DNA of 13,141 nt, taken from the NCBI GenBank assembly GCA_937982665.1, contig CALJLD010000298.1:1-13141 (forward strand), read 5' to 3'. Made by a program: the position numbers and the translations under genes. Within the stretch, counting starts at the first letter, position 1; each line of letters begins with the position of its first letter. Shown here piece by piece: positions 1 through 7,499 of the stretch. The stretch comes from an uncultured Planctomycetales bacterium (GTDB taxonomy: Bacteria; Planctomycetota; Planctomycetia; Pirellulales; S012-138). The notes under the pieces are model-generated. The model had not been told where the DNA came from, did no database searches, and worked only from the letters and a program-made list of their open reading frames with translations.

Positions 1-744
1 CGGTCCGGCGGTGGACTGTTCGATGCCGAAGGTCGATTGATCGGCGTTTGTAATGCAGCAGATCCAGCAGATAACGAAGGACTATACGCCGCGCTGGGTT
101 CAATTCATGCACTGTTGAACAAACATGACCTGACTTACGTCGCCAAGGCGGACGGCCTACAGAATCTGAATTCTAATGCCATTGCGGCGGCTCCCGCAGC
201 GACTGCAAGTGCAATGGATGCCATGGTTGCGGCGGAAACAAACAATCCGCCATCGATGTCGGCCGATGCACCTGGTAATCCATTTGCTGCCGGCGGCGCG
301 GCATTCAGCTTTCCAGGAGTTACGACGGGCATCGCCCGAGACAGAGCTGAAACCACGGAAACTGAGTTCACGGACAGCACGGAGATCATCTGTTTGATTC
401 GCTCCAAACAGAATCCCATGGCGCAACCAAGAGTTGTGGTCATCTCCAACGCAACTCCTGAAGTGCTGGAATGGCTGGCCGAGCAAAGCATCAAAAGCCA
501 GACGGAGCCACAGCTGACCACGCAGAAGATCCACCAGGTGCAACGGCCGCGGCTTTGGGAACCTGTTCTCCGCGTTCGCACGCAACAGCAGCAATCGCGT
601 TCGCAGTTTGACACGAATAATGAGACAACCGCACCGGAGCGAGTCGCCCAGCCACCGAGCGTTTCACCGGCTGTCCAGCCCGGACGCAACGATATCCCTT
701 GGCGGCCTGCGAATGTAATTCCCAACCCCGCGCGGATCCGTTAG
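1..744 (+). CDS. trypsin-like serine protease, C-terminal part (5' end outside window)
   Basis: The reading frame is open from the first base and starts with Arg-Ser-Gly-Gly-Gly-Leu-Phe-Asp, followed by a 'GRLIGV' strand. This is the catalytic-serine block of the trypsin/HtrA (S1) fold, so Ser at codon 2 is the likely nucleophile; the His and Asp of the triad lie upstream of the window. The visible part is 247 residues. The protease fold ends near residue 50. A long low-complexity Ala/Thr/Pro/Gln linker follows, with a short, more ordered segment (about residues 125-165, 'IICLIRSKQNP' and 'RVVVIS') and a Pro-rich disordered tail. No PDZ domain is visible in this part, which separates it from classical DegP. 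It probably acts in the periplasm or cell envelope, but the signal peptide is not visible. It runs convergently into the permease gene and is closed by a strong terminator. The fold call is firm; substrate and full length are unknown. Confidence 0.8.
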   Translation, partial: RSGGGLFDAEGRLIGVCNAADPADNEGLYAALGSIHALLNKHDLTYVAKADGLQNLNSNAIAAAPAATASAMDAMVAAETNNPPSMSADAPGNPFAAGGAAFSFPGVTTGIARDRAETTETEFTDSTEIICLIRSKQNPMAQPRVVVISNATPEVLEWLAEQSIKSQTEPQLTTQKIHQVQRPRLWEPVLRVRTQQQQSRSQFDTNNETTAPERVAQPPSVSPAVQPGRNDIPWRPANVIPNPARIR

Positions 745-795
745 CACGAACATCCCGGAACCATCCTTGGCGAGAGAATGCCATCCGTTCCCCGA

Positions 796-828
796 GAGCG
801 CCCGCCAGTCGGCGGGCGTTCTTTTTTT
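796..828 (+). terminator. intrinsic terminator of the serine protease gene
   Basis: An 11-bp stem (796-806 paired with 811-821, one G-U pair) with a 4-base AGTC loop is followed directly by seven T residues. The core arms CGCCCGCC and GGCGGGCG are perfect complements. The T tract lies only on the plus-strand side, so it ends transcription from the protease gene. It also shields the convergent permease gene, which ends 25 bases further on. Confidence 0.9.
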
Positions 829-852
829 GCGCGTCACACAACAAGCTTCATC

Positions 853-2298
853 TCAACCACGCGGTGGCCGGCTAAAGAAGCTGACAATCAAGCCCAGGAT
901 GACAAAGCCGGCGGACCAGAATGACTCGTAGATTGCGCCCTGCTGCTTGATCGCGTAGTTCAAGGACGAATAGATAATTCCCGCGCAGACCAAGGCGAAG
1001 ATCACCGGAGTAACTGGGTAGCCGGGAATTCGTAATGAAACTGAAGTCTCTACCGAGCGTCGGCGGTAGTAGAAACTGGACAACACGACGAGAACAACAA
1101 AGAACCAATACGCTGGCGCGGTATACAGCACCATACGTTCGAAGCCATCAGCAGGACGGAAGTCAGGGCCGACGTCGCCTTGGAACAACTTCGCCCAAAA
1201 AGCACTGCCAAACAGCCAGGTGAGTCCGCACGTTACAACTCCCTGTACAATCAACGAGTTGACGGGCGTCGAAAAACGCTTATTCCATTTGCCGAGCCAT
1301 GAGAACATAGCGTGGTCCTGCCCGAATGCGTAGTAAATCCGCGATCCCGTCAAGACAATGCCGTTCAGCGCGCCGGCCGATGAAATCAAAATCAACGCGG
1401 AAAGGAAACGCTCCCCCCATTTGCCGATTGCAATCTGAGCAGTTGAGGCAGCAACTGTCCCTGACGCCTTGAGTCCATCAAAGCCAAGGACTCGCAGATA
1501 CGAAAAATTCATTAACAGATAGATGGCGGTGATAATTGTAACGCCAATCAGCATCGCTCGAAATGCGTTTCGCTGCGGACTTTGAACCTCCGAACCGACG
1601 AAGGCGATGTCTGTCCAACCGCCAAAGGCGAACATCACAAAGATTAGCGATTGTCCAATGGCGAGTGCAAACGCTCCAATCACAAAAAGGTGATCAGCCC
1701 AGGTCTCGGGTGCCTCGGCTTGGGCTGACGGAGCAACGTTTGCATTTTGAGCGGCAGGCGCCAAAAGCGCGCAGACGAAGATGGCCAGCATTCCGGCGAC
1801 CTTCGCGCATGTCAGCAAGTTTTGCGTTGTTTTTCCAACTTTGAGGCCAAGCACGTTGAGTATGGTAATTGTGGCGATGAGCAGAATTGCCCATAGAACG
1901 GTCCAAATGGGGCTGTTAGTTGGTGTGAAAGTCTGATGCGCGTACTTCGCGAAGATGAACGCCATTGCTCCTATTGAACCCGGTCTTACGACCCAGAACT
2001 GTGTCCAGGCGAAAACGAAACCGAGATTCCGCCCATAACAGCCTTTGAGAAAGTGATAATCACCGCCTGCTTTGGGAAACCTTGCAATCAGGTCCGCGTA
2101 ACACATCGCGCCCATCAGGCTGACCGCGCCCCCAACAGCCCAGCAAATCAATAGCCACGTGCCGCTCTCAAGCGGCAACGCCGCCAACTGCGGAGTGACG
2201 AAGATTCCCGTGCCAATTACGATGCCCACGATGATGTTGACACTATCGAACAGCGATAATGCGCGGCGTGGCGACTCGGGATTGATGTCCGATGGCAT
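853..2298 (-). CDS. APC-superfamily amino acid permease
   Basis: A predicted inner-membrane secondary transporter of 481 residues with about 12 hydrophobic segments, the usual size and topology of the APC family. The TM1 signature 'GIVIGTGIF' (about residues 25-33) is the unwound substrate-binding helix of this family. 'FAFGGWTDIAFVGSEVQSP' (about 223-241) matches the TM6 block of LAT/SLC7-like members. A Pro/Ala/Gln-rich loop lies at about 181-200. The ATG at 2298 is preferred over an in-frame GTG at 2349. The 17 extra residues are not transporter-like, and the GTG lies inside a perfect hairpin that fits a leader better than coding sequence. The gene is convergent with the protease gene and divergent from the trans-sulfuration-type enzyme. 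Linkage to that enzyme might suggest amino acid uptake coupled to metabolism, but this is only inference. Substrate cannot be read from the sequence. Confidence 0.9.
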   Translation of the reverse strand: MPSDINPESPRRALSLFDSVNIIVGIVIGTGIFVTPQLAALPLESGTWLLICWAVGGAVSLMGAMCYADLIARFPKAGGDYHFLKGCYGRNLGFVFAWTQFWVVRPGSIGAMAFIFAKYAHQTFTPTNSPIWTVLWAILLIATITILNVLGLKVGKTTQNLLTCAKVAGMLAIFVCALLAPAAQNANVAPSAQAEAPETWADHLFVIGAFALAIGQSLIFVMFAFGGWTDIAFVGSEVQSPQRNAFRAMLIGVTIITAIYLLMNFSYLRVLGFDGLKASGTVAASTAQIAIGKWGERFLSALILISSAGALNGIVLTGSRIYYAFGQDHAMFSWLGKWNKRFSTPVNSLIVQGVVTCGLTWLFGSAFWAKLFQGDVGPDFRPADGFERMVLYTAPAYWFFVVLVVLSSFYYRRRSVETSVSLRIPGYPVTPVIFALVCAGIIYSSLNYAIKQQGAIYESFWSAGFVILGLIVSFFSRPPRG

Positions 2299-2348
2299 AA
2301 GACCGAGACACGAAGGAACAATGTAGGCACACGGCGGAGAAGCTCGCA

Positions 2349-2367
2349 CCGCCGAGATAATCGGCGG
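2349..2367. repeat. perfect 7-bp inverted repeat in permease leader
   Basis: CCGCCGA and TCGGCGG are perfect complements separated by GATAA. The element lies about 50 bases upstream of the preferred permease start, in the divergent intergenic region. There is no T tract on either side, so it is not a classical terminator. It could be a leader hairpin of the permease mRNA or an operator. Confidence 0.5.
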
Positions 2368-2466
2368 CTACAATAGAAGGCAGCATCTTACGTTTAGATT
2401 TGCTCAGAGTGAATGTAGAATGCAATCATTTGCCGCTTATCCTAAGACTCTCGCAACATTCGCCTG

Positions 2467-3657
2467 ATGACTGACTCGACGAAAGGCACGCGGCAACCCA
2501 AGCACGATTCAAAATTCCCGCAAATCGTCACAACACCCATGGCGCCGCCGCTGTACACGGCTGCCGTTTATCAATGCGAGAGTCCCCAGCAGGCGTCCGC
2601 GCTCTTGAACCGGGAGCAGCCTGGTTATGTGTACTCACGTGACGGTCACCCCAATGGCGATCAGTTGGCCGCAATGTGTTCGCACGCGCACGCCGTTGGA
2701 GATGGCATAGTCTGCGGTTCTGGAATGGCGGCGGAATCAGCGCTGTTGCTGGGGATGCTGAAATCCGGCGATCACCTCGTCGCGAGCAACCTGCTGTATG
2801 GACAAACGACAAATCTGCTCCGGAACGAAATGCCAAGGCTGGGCATCACAAGCACGGAAGTCGATCCTTGCGACCTGACGGCTGTTGAAGCCGCCTTCGC
2901 TGACAACTCCAAAGGACTGCTTGTGGAGACCATCAGCAACCCCATGCTGCGAGTGATTGACATCGCCGCTTTGGCCGAAATCGCGCACCGCCACGATGCC
3001 TGGATTGCGGTGGATAACACCTTCGCCAGTCCAGGCGTTTGTCGCCCGGCGGAACACGGCGCGGACTTTGTGCTGGAGAGCATCACCAAGATCATGAATG
3101 GTCACAGTGACGTGTTGCTCGGCTTTGTCGGCGGCGAAGTTGAGCGCATCGACCGTTTGCGAAGGACGGCCATCACTTGGGGATTCACGCCAGCTCCGTT
3201 CGATTGCTGGCTGGCAACGCGGGGGATGGGCACGCTTGATCTTCGCTTGGAGCGGGCATGCGCGAATGCGCTGCAAGTCGCCTGGCTATTGCAACGCCAT
3301 TCGCGTGTCGACTCGGTTTGTTACCCAGGTCTGTCTGATCATCCCGATCACGAACTTTGTCGTCGGCAGTTCTCGGCGGACAGGTTTGGGCATATGTTGT
3401 CATTCACGATCGGCGGTGGGTGGGAGGCGGCCACAAAGTTCATTGCAGCGGCCAGGCGAATTCCATTCAGCCCGTCCTTGGGAGATCTCGGTACGACGTT
3501 GAGCCATCCCGCTTCCACCAGCCACAGGAAACTCTCGCCAGTTGAGCGGGCCGGCTACGGAATCGATGACGGGACGCTGCGACTTTCCGTAGGCGTTGAG
3601 CCGTTGGACGAAGTGATCTCTGCCATCGATGAAGCGCTCTCCGCGTTGGATGCGTAG
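2467..3657 (+). CDS. PLP-dependent trans-sulfuration-family enzyme (Cys/Met metabolism)
   Basis: A fold-type I PLP enzyme of 396 residues, the standard length for the cystathionine gamma-synthase / cystathionine lyase / methionine gamma-lyase / O-acylhomoserine sulfhydrylase family. The cofactor lysine is K208 in 'ESITKIMNGHSDV'. D183 in 'AVDNTFASP' should hold the pyridine nitrogen. Y56 and R58 in 'YVYSRDG' should bind the phosphate from the partner subunit. Y111 in 'LLYGQTT' is the stacking tyrosine. R372 in 'LRLSVGVE' should bind the substrate carboxylate, after the typical block 'SLGDLGTTLSHPAST' (337-351). The usual 'NPT' after the YSR motif is 'HPNG' here, and the position after YG that is Cys in methionine gamma-lyase is Gln. 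That argues against a typical methionine gamma-lyase. Synthase, lyase and sulfhydrylase roles cannot be separated by eye, so no symbol is given. It is a cytosolic enzyme, likely transcribed alone or with the downstream synthase. Confidence 0.9.
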   Translation: MTDSTKGTRQPKHDSKFPQIVTTPMAPPLYTAAVYQCESPQQASALLNREQPGYVYSRDGHPNGDQLAAMCSHAHAVGDGIVCGSGMAAESALLLGMLKSGDHLVASNLLYGQTTNLLRNEMPRLGITSTEVDPCDLTAVEAAFADNSKGLLVETISNPMLRVIDIAALAEIAHRHDAWIAVDNTFASPGVCRPAEHGADFVLESITKIMNGHSDVLLGFVGGEVERIDRLRRTAITWGFTPAPFDCWLATRGMGTLDLRLERACANALQVAWLLQRHSRVDSVCYPGLSDHPDHELCRRQFSADRFGHMLSFTIGGGWEAATKFIAAARRIPFSPSLGDLGTTLSHPASTSHRKLSPVERAGYGIDDGTLRLSVGVEPLDEVISAIDEALSALDA

Positions 3658-3708
3658 TTTCGCTGCGACGAGTTCATTCTCGCGAATTCGACCCACCCTG
3701 AAGTGCAA

Positions 3709-3737
3709 TTGCCGACCCTTTCCGGCTGTGGTAGTTT
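3709..3737 (+). promoter_or_regulatory. possible promoter of the KASIII-like gene
   Basis: TTGCCG and TAGTTT are separated by 17 bases and lie about 80 bases before the preferred TTG start. Agreement with sigma70 boxes is partial (4 of 6 and 3 of 6). It is listed because the 161-base gap could carry a separate promoter; this is weak evidence. Confidence 0.25.
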
Positions 3738-3806
3738 GTTCCGTTCTTGCCTAAATTCACATTGTTCGGCCGGTTGTTTCCTTCGCACGCAATCGGCCGC
3801 ATCGAT

Positions 3807-3811
3807 AAGGA
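3807..3811 (+). promoter_or_regulatory. ribosome binding site that decides the TTG start of the KASIII-like gene
   Basis: AAGGA lies 7 bases before the TTG at 3819. The alternative in-frame TTG at 3747 has no such site and would add 24 residues that do not resemble the start of a ketoacyl synthase. Confidence 0.6.
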
Positions 3812-3818
3812 AACCACG

Positions 3819-4820
3819 TTGAGTCACGCCACCATCGGGCCAATTGCCGTTTACCTGCCGGCGATGGTGGAGTCCAACGACGAGTTGGCCGCACGGTTTC
3901 CGCGCTGGGATATGGAGATCATCCAGCAGAAGACGGGCATCGCCCGACGGCACATCGCGGCGGAAGACGAGTGCGTTTCCGACCTGGCCGTGGCGGCGGC
4001 GGAAAAGCTCTTCGCTGAGAATGACATCGACCGGCAATCGATCGATTTCATCCTGCTGTGTACCCAAACGCCGGACTATCCGCTGCCGACAACCGCGTGC
4101 CTAGTCCAGGATCGTCTGGGACTCGCTCCATCGACCGGTGCATTAGACTTCAACCTCGGTTGCTCCGGCTTCGTCTATGGTCTTTCGCTGGCCGAAGGGC
4201 TGATCGCCTCTGGTTCCGCCAAGCGAATTCTGCTGATCACTTCCGAGACCTACTCCAAGTACATTGATCAGGAAGACCGCTCATTGCGGACGATCTTTGG
4301 CGACGGCGCGGCCGCAACGTTGATCGAAGCTGGCGAAGAGCGTTCTCTGCAATCCTTTCGCTTCGGCACCGATGGCAGCGGTGCGGACATGCTGATGCTC
4401 ACTCGCAGCGGAGTTCGCACGCCGGAAACTGCATTGCAGCCAAGGAAGCGGCATCGCTGGAAAAGCGATCTTTATATGGATGGACAAGGCCTGATCTATT
4501 TCACGCTGGAAAAGATCCCTGGCCTGATCGAAGAGATCATCCGCGACGCGGGAACCTCGCGAGAAGAGATCGACTTGTACTTGATGCATCAGCCAACGAG
4601 GCTGCTACTGGAGAAGCTGCGCGAGACACTCAAGCTTGATGACAAGCAATTGCCAATGGACTTGGAATACTGCGGCAACACAGTGTCGTCAACAATCCCA
4701 ATTCTCATCAATGACCTGCGCACCTCAGGCGATTTGAAACCCGGCATGAAGAGCTTGCTCGTCGGATTTGGCGTTGGGCTCTCCTGGGCCGGATGCCTTT
4801 GGACGGAATCGAACTCTTAA
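3819..4820 (+). CDS. 3-oxoacyl-ACP synthase III-like enzyme (thiolase fold)
   Basis: A cytosolic condensing enzyme of 333 residues, the normal FabH size. The complete catalytic triad is visible: C115 in 'DFNLGCSGF', H257 in 'YLMHQPTRLL' and N287 in 'EYCGNTVSSTIP'. Cys and Asn are in their usual contexts, and the His-Asn spacing of 30 equals that of E. coli FabH (H244/N274). 'GDGAAATLIE' (161-170) and the C-terminal 'LLVGFGVGLSWAGCLW' are further family blocks. The family joins an acyl-CoA starter to malonyl-ACP or a related acceptor. The His block reads MHQP rather than the usual PHQA, and no other fatty-acid genes are nearby, so a stand-alone role in starter choice or a special lipid or secondary product is possible. 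It starts with TTG, chosen for its ribosome binding site and for the alignable N-terminus. Whether it is fabH proper is uncertain. Confidence 0.85.
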   Translation: MSHATIGPIAVYLPAMVESNDELAARFPRWDMEIIQQKTGIARRHIAAEDECVSDLAVAAAEKLFAENDIDRQSIDFILLCTQTPDYPLPTTACLVQDRLGLAPSTGALDFNLGCSGFVYGLSLAEGLIASGSAKRILLITSETYSKYIDQEDRSLRTIFGDGAAATLIEAGEERSLQSFRFGTDGSGADMLMLTRSGVRTPETALQPRKRHRWKSDLYMDGQGLIYFTLEKIPGLIEEIIRDAGTSREEIDLYLMHQPTRLLLEKLRETLKLDDKQLPMDLEYCGNTVSSTIPILINDLRTSGDLKPGMKSLLVGFGVGLSWAGCLWTESNS

Positions 4821-4920
4821 TGTCGCCAGGCTTCTATGGCTCCGTGATCGTCTCCGATCCTCTTGTGCCTACGGCGCCGGACGCGAATGCGATTGGCCCA
4901 TCCAATGGTGCGATAGCCAT

Positions 4921-5916
4921 CTACGGGATCAAGAACACCAATCCCGTTGAAGCTGCGCCTTGATAGAGGGCACCTCGCCACGACAGCGGTAAGGGGTACA
5001 TCAACTTCGGCGCACAACTTCCCGGGCGATAGTATCCCAACGGATAGACGCAATCATGCGGATGCTGCAAGCCCATCTTGTAAGGGAGCAGCGGAATCGC
5101 CGCAAAGAAGTGAGCCCCGGAAACAAACGGCTGCACAAACATGCCGTGCGAATGTCCATACCGCTCCAAGGCAACATCTTCAAAGTACAGCGGCTTGTGA
5201 CAGATGGCGGATGCTTTCCAGAAGAAGTCCACGTGCATCCAATGGCGGGGCACCCAAGGTTCGTCGAACAACGGACAATCTTGTGGAGTGGGCTCGTTCG
5301 GCGAAATATCAAGTCCGATGGTCGTCAGATTCCTGATGCCCATCTCGGCTTTGGTCGGGCAATGGAACTGATCCTGAGTGCTTCCTTGCGGAATGGGGGT
5401 CACCGGCGCCGCGCCTGGTTGGGCATCGTCCTGACGGCGAAAGAAATTCGGCGGTGGAGGCAAAACATCATCATCGCCAAAGTTGTCGTCAGAGAATGTT
5501 CCGCCAAAGAAGTCGTCGTCGGTCAACGTGTCATTGGCAACGCGCGGCGAGTCGTCGTCAGAGTATCGATCCGCATAACGATCTTGCTGGGTCCTAAATG
5601 CTGCCGTCACGACTTCGCCAAGTTGGCTGCTGTTTTGCTCAGCTTCGTTCTGTTGAGCAGCGTTGGTTTGCGAGACTGGCGGTTTTGCCTGGCTCTGTTG
5701 GCTGGCAGATTGTGTGGCAGCGCCAGCCTGGCTAGCGGCATTGGCTTGCGATTCGCCCAGGCGGATACGCGATCTGCCGCGCTCGACCGACTTGCTGCCT
5801 GGCGGCCGGAATTTTAGTTGCGATTTCTCCGCAGGCTTGTCTTGAGCGGAGAGCGAGCTTGAAAGCACGAGTGCCGCGCAGAGCGCAAACACGCCGTTGC
5901 GCTTGAAACCAATCAA
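4921..5916 (-). CDS. secreted protein of unknown function, downstream of guaB
   Basis: I do not recognise a named function. The 331-residue product begins with a clear signal peptide (KRN, then a hydrophobic stretch, cleavage likely after 'SLSA' at residue 24). A disordered Ser/Gln/Ala-rich stretch (about 55-105) and an acidic Asp/Phe/Gly stretch (about 118-150) follow, then a Pro-rich linker. The C-terminal part (about 186-331) looks folded: rich in Trp, Tyr, Phe and His, with Cys at 186, 214, 239, 289 and 301. Blocks include 'ICHKPLYFEDVALERYGHSHG', 'SGAHFF' and 'CVYPLGYYRPGSCAP'. This style resembles secreted hypothetical proteins I associate with planctomycetes. The start is a TTG after a G-rich stretch, 16 bases beyond the guaB stop; longer forms would overlap guaB and lack sense. 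It is probably co-transcribed with guaB. No clear terminator was found after it. Confidence 0.75.
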   Translation of the reverse strand: MIGFKRNGVFALCAALVLSSSLSAQDKPAEKSQLKFRPPGSKSVERGRSRIRLGESQANAASQAGAATQSASQQSQAKPPVSQTNAAQQNEAEQNSSQLGEVVTAAFRTQQDRYADRYSDDDSPRVANDTLTDDDFFGGTFSDDNFGDDDVLPPPPNFFRRQDDAQPGAAPVTPIPQGSTQDQFHCPTKAEMGIRNLTTIGLDISPNEPTPQDCPLFDEPWVPRHWMHVDFFWKASAICHKPLYFEDVALERYGHSHGMFVQPFVSGAHFFAAIPLLPYKMGLQHPHDCVYPLGYYRPGSCAPKLMYPLPLSWRGALYQGAASTGLVFLIP

Positions 5917-5932
5917 TGCCCCCCGGCATTCA

Positions 5933-7417
5933 TCACGCGCCGTCGCCGGAGAATTCGGTTGAATAGTTCGGCGCTTCCTGAGTGATGGCGATATCGTGCG
6001 GATGGCTTTCGCGAACACTGGCAGCGGAGACTTGAATAAAGCGCGCATCCTTTCGCAGCTCCTCAATAGTACGGGTTCCGCAGTAGCCCATTCCGGCCCG
6101 CAGCCCCCCCACAAGTTGATAAACGAACGGACTCAGCCGTCCTTTGTACGGCACCCGGCCTTCCACGCCCTCGGGCACCAGCTTGTCCGGTCCCCGATCA
6201 GGCTTTTGCCGGTAGCGTTCTGTGGAGCCTTTGACCATGGCTCCCAGCGAACCCATGCCGCGGTAAATCTTGAATGTTCTTCCTTGGTAGAGAATCTGTT
6301 CGCCTGGGCTTTCGTCCAACCCCGCGAGCAGTCCTCCAATCATCACACTGTCCGCTCCGGCGGCGAGTGCTTTGGTGATATCGCCTGAGTAACGGATTCC
6401 TCCATCGGCAATCACCGGAATGTCTTTTGGCGCCGCGGCTTGCACGGCGTTTTGAATGGCAGTGATCTGTGGCACGCCCACACCGGAAATCATTCGCGTG
6501 GTGCAGATCGAACCTGGACCAATCCCAACCTTGACGGCATCCGCCCCGGCGTCGATCAAGTCGCGAGCCCCTTCCGCTGTCGCCACGTTGCCAGCAACGA
6601 CATCGATGGGGTAGCGGCTCTTGATCTCCTTGACGGTGTCCAAAACGTTGGAGCTGTGCCCATGGGCGCTATCGACCACCAACACATCCACGCCTTTTTG
6701 CAACAGGCACTCAATCCGCTCAAAGTCTTTGACGCCAACGGCAGCACCCACTCGCAATCGGCCTTGCCCATCTTTGCAGGCCTGCGGAAATCGCTTCATC
6801 TTGTCAATGTCTTTGATCGTAATCAGCCCTGTCAGTTTGTAGTTTTCGTCAACCAGTAGAAGTTTCTCGACCTTATTTGCCATCAAAATCGTTTCAGCTT
6901 CCTCAAGCGCCAAAGTCCCCTGCGCCGTGACCAGATTATCACGGGTCATGACTTCGCTCACTTTGAGGTCTGACGATTCCAAAAACCGCATATCGCGGCG
7001 GGTGAGAATCCCCAACAGCTTGCCATCTGGCTGCGTGATCGGCACGCCCGAGACATTCTGCTGATTCATGATCTCGCGGGCTTCCGCAACCGTGGCGTCC
7101 GGTGGCAAGGTCACGGGATCAGGAATGATGCCGTTGGCGCTACGCTTGACGATCTCAACTTCGTCCGCCTGATCCTGAATGGGCATGTTGCGGTGGATGA
7201 TCCCCAGCCCCCCTTCCTGGGCCAGGGCAATCGCCATCTCACTCTCCGTCACGGTGTCCATCGGTGAAGAGATGATCGGAATCTGCAGCGAGATGTTCCG
7301 CGTCAGCCGCGTGGAAACATTTGCGTCCGCCGGGAGCACATCGCTCAACCGAGGAAGCAGCAGCACATCGTCAAAGGTCAACGCCCGCGGAAAAGATTTT
7401 TCGTTTGCGTCGCTCAT
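5933..7417 (-). CDS. guaB: inosine-5'-monophosphate dehydrogenase
   Basis: It oxidises IMP to XMP with NAD+, the committed step of GMP synthesis, in the cytosol. The product is 494 residues, close to the usual length. The N-terminal barrel part has 'LTFDDVLLLP' (13-22). Two CBS domains fill about residues 95-210 ('VSGVPITQPDGKLLGILTRRDM' region and 'VEKLLLVDENYKLTGLI' region). The catalytic loop 'GIGPGSICTTR' carries C305, the same number as in E. coli. The mobile flap and phosphate site are visible as 'YRGMGSLGAMVKGSTERY' and 'EGVEGRVPYKG', which holds the catalytic Arg. ATG at 7417 is chosen because AAAGG lies 5 bases upstream and the first residues match the family; a longer GTG form at 7450 adds 11 unlikely residues. 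It lies 82 bases after the methyltransferase on the same strand and just ahead of the secreted protein. Confidence 0.98.
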   Translation of the reverse strand: MSDANEKSFPRALTFDDVLLLPRLSDVLPADANVSTRLTRNISLQIPIISSPMDTVTESEMAIALAQEGGLGIIHRNMPIQDQADEVEIVKRSANGIIPDPVTLPPDATVAEAREIMNQQNVSGVPITQPDGKLLGILTRRDMRFLESSDLKVSEVMTRDNLVTAQGTLALEEAETILMANKVEKLLLVDENYKLTGLITIKDIDKMKRFPQACKDGQGRLRVGAAVGVKDFERIECLLQKGVDVLVVDSAHGHSSNVLDTVKEIKSRYPIDVVAGNVATAEGARDLIDAGADAVKVGIGPGSICTTRMISGVGVPQITAIQNAVQAAAPKDIPVIADGGIRYSGDITKALAAGADSVMIGGLLAGLDESPGEQILYQGRTFKIYRGMGSLGAMVKGSTERYRQKPDRGPDKLVPEGVEGRVPYKGRLSPFVYQLVGGLRAGMGYCGTRTIEELRKDARFIQVSAASVRESHPHDIAITQEAPNYSTEFSGDGA

Positions 7418-7499
7418 GCCAGCCTTTCGCGCAATTGTGGCAAAAGCCAATTATGCAGCGAAAGGGGGAGAATGACGAGGGGGTGGGCAACTACACAGT

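Noticed and set aside
135..725. A 196-residue minus-strand open frame opposite the serine protease
   Set aside because: Cys/Ser/Arg-rich product with no family features; the plus strand carries a clear catalytic-serine motif and its own terminator.
2737..3276. A 179-residue minus-strand frame opposite the PLP enzyme
   Set aside because: The plus-strand frame contains all active-site motifs of a known family across the same bases.
4821..4920. Terminator between the convergent KASIII-like and secreted-protein genes
   Set aside because: Only short 4-5 bp complementary segments without T tracts were found.
5056..5817. A 253-residue plus-strand open frame opposite the secreted unknown protein
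   Set aside because: It is antisense to a gene with a signal peptide and sensible domain layout; the product is Arg/Val-rich without motifs and looks like a mirror of the repetitive linker codons.
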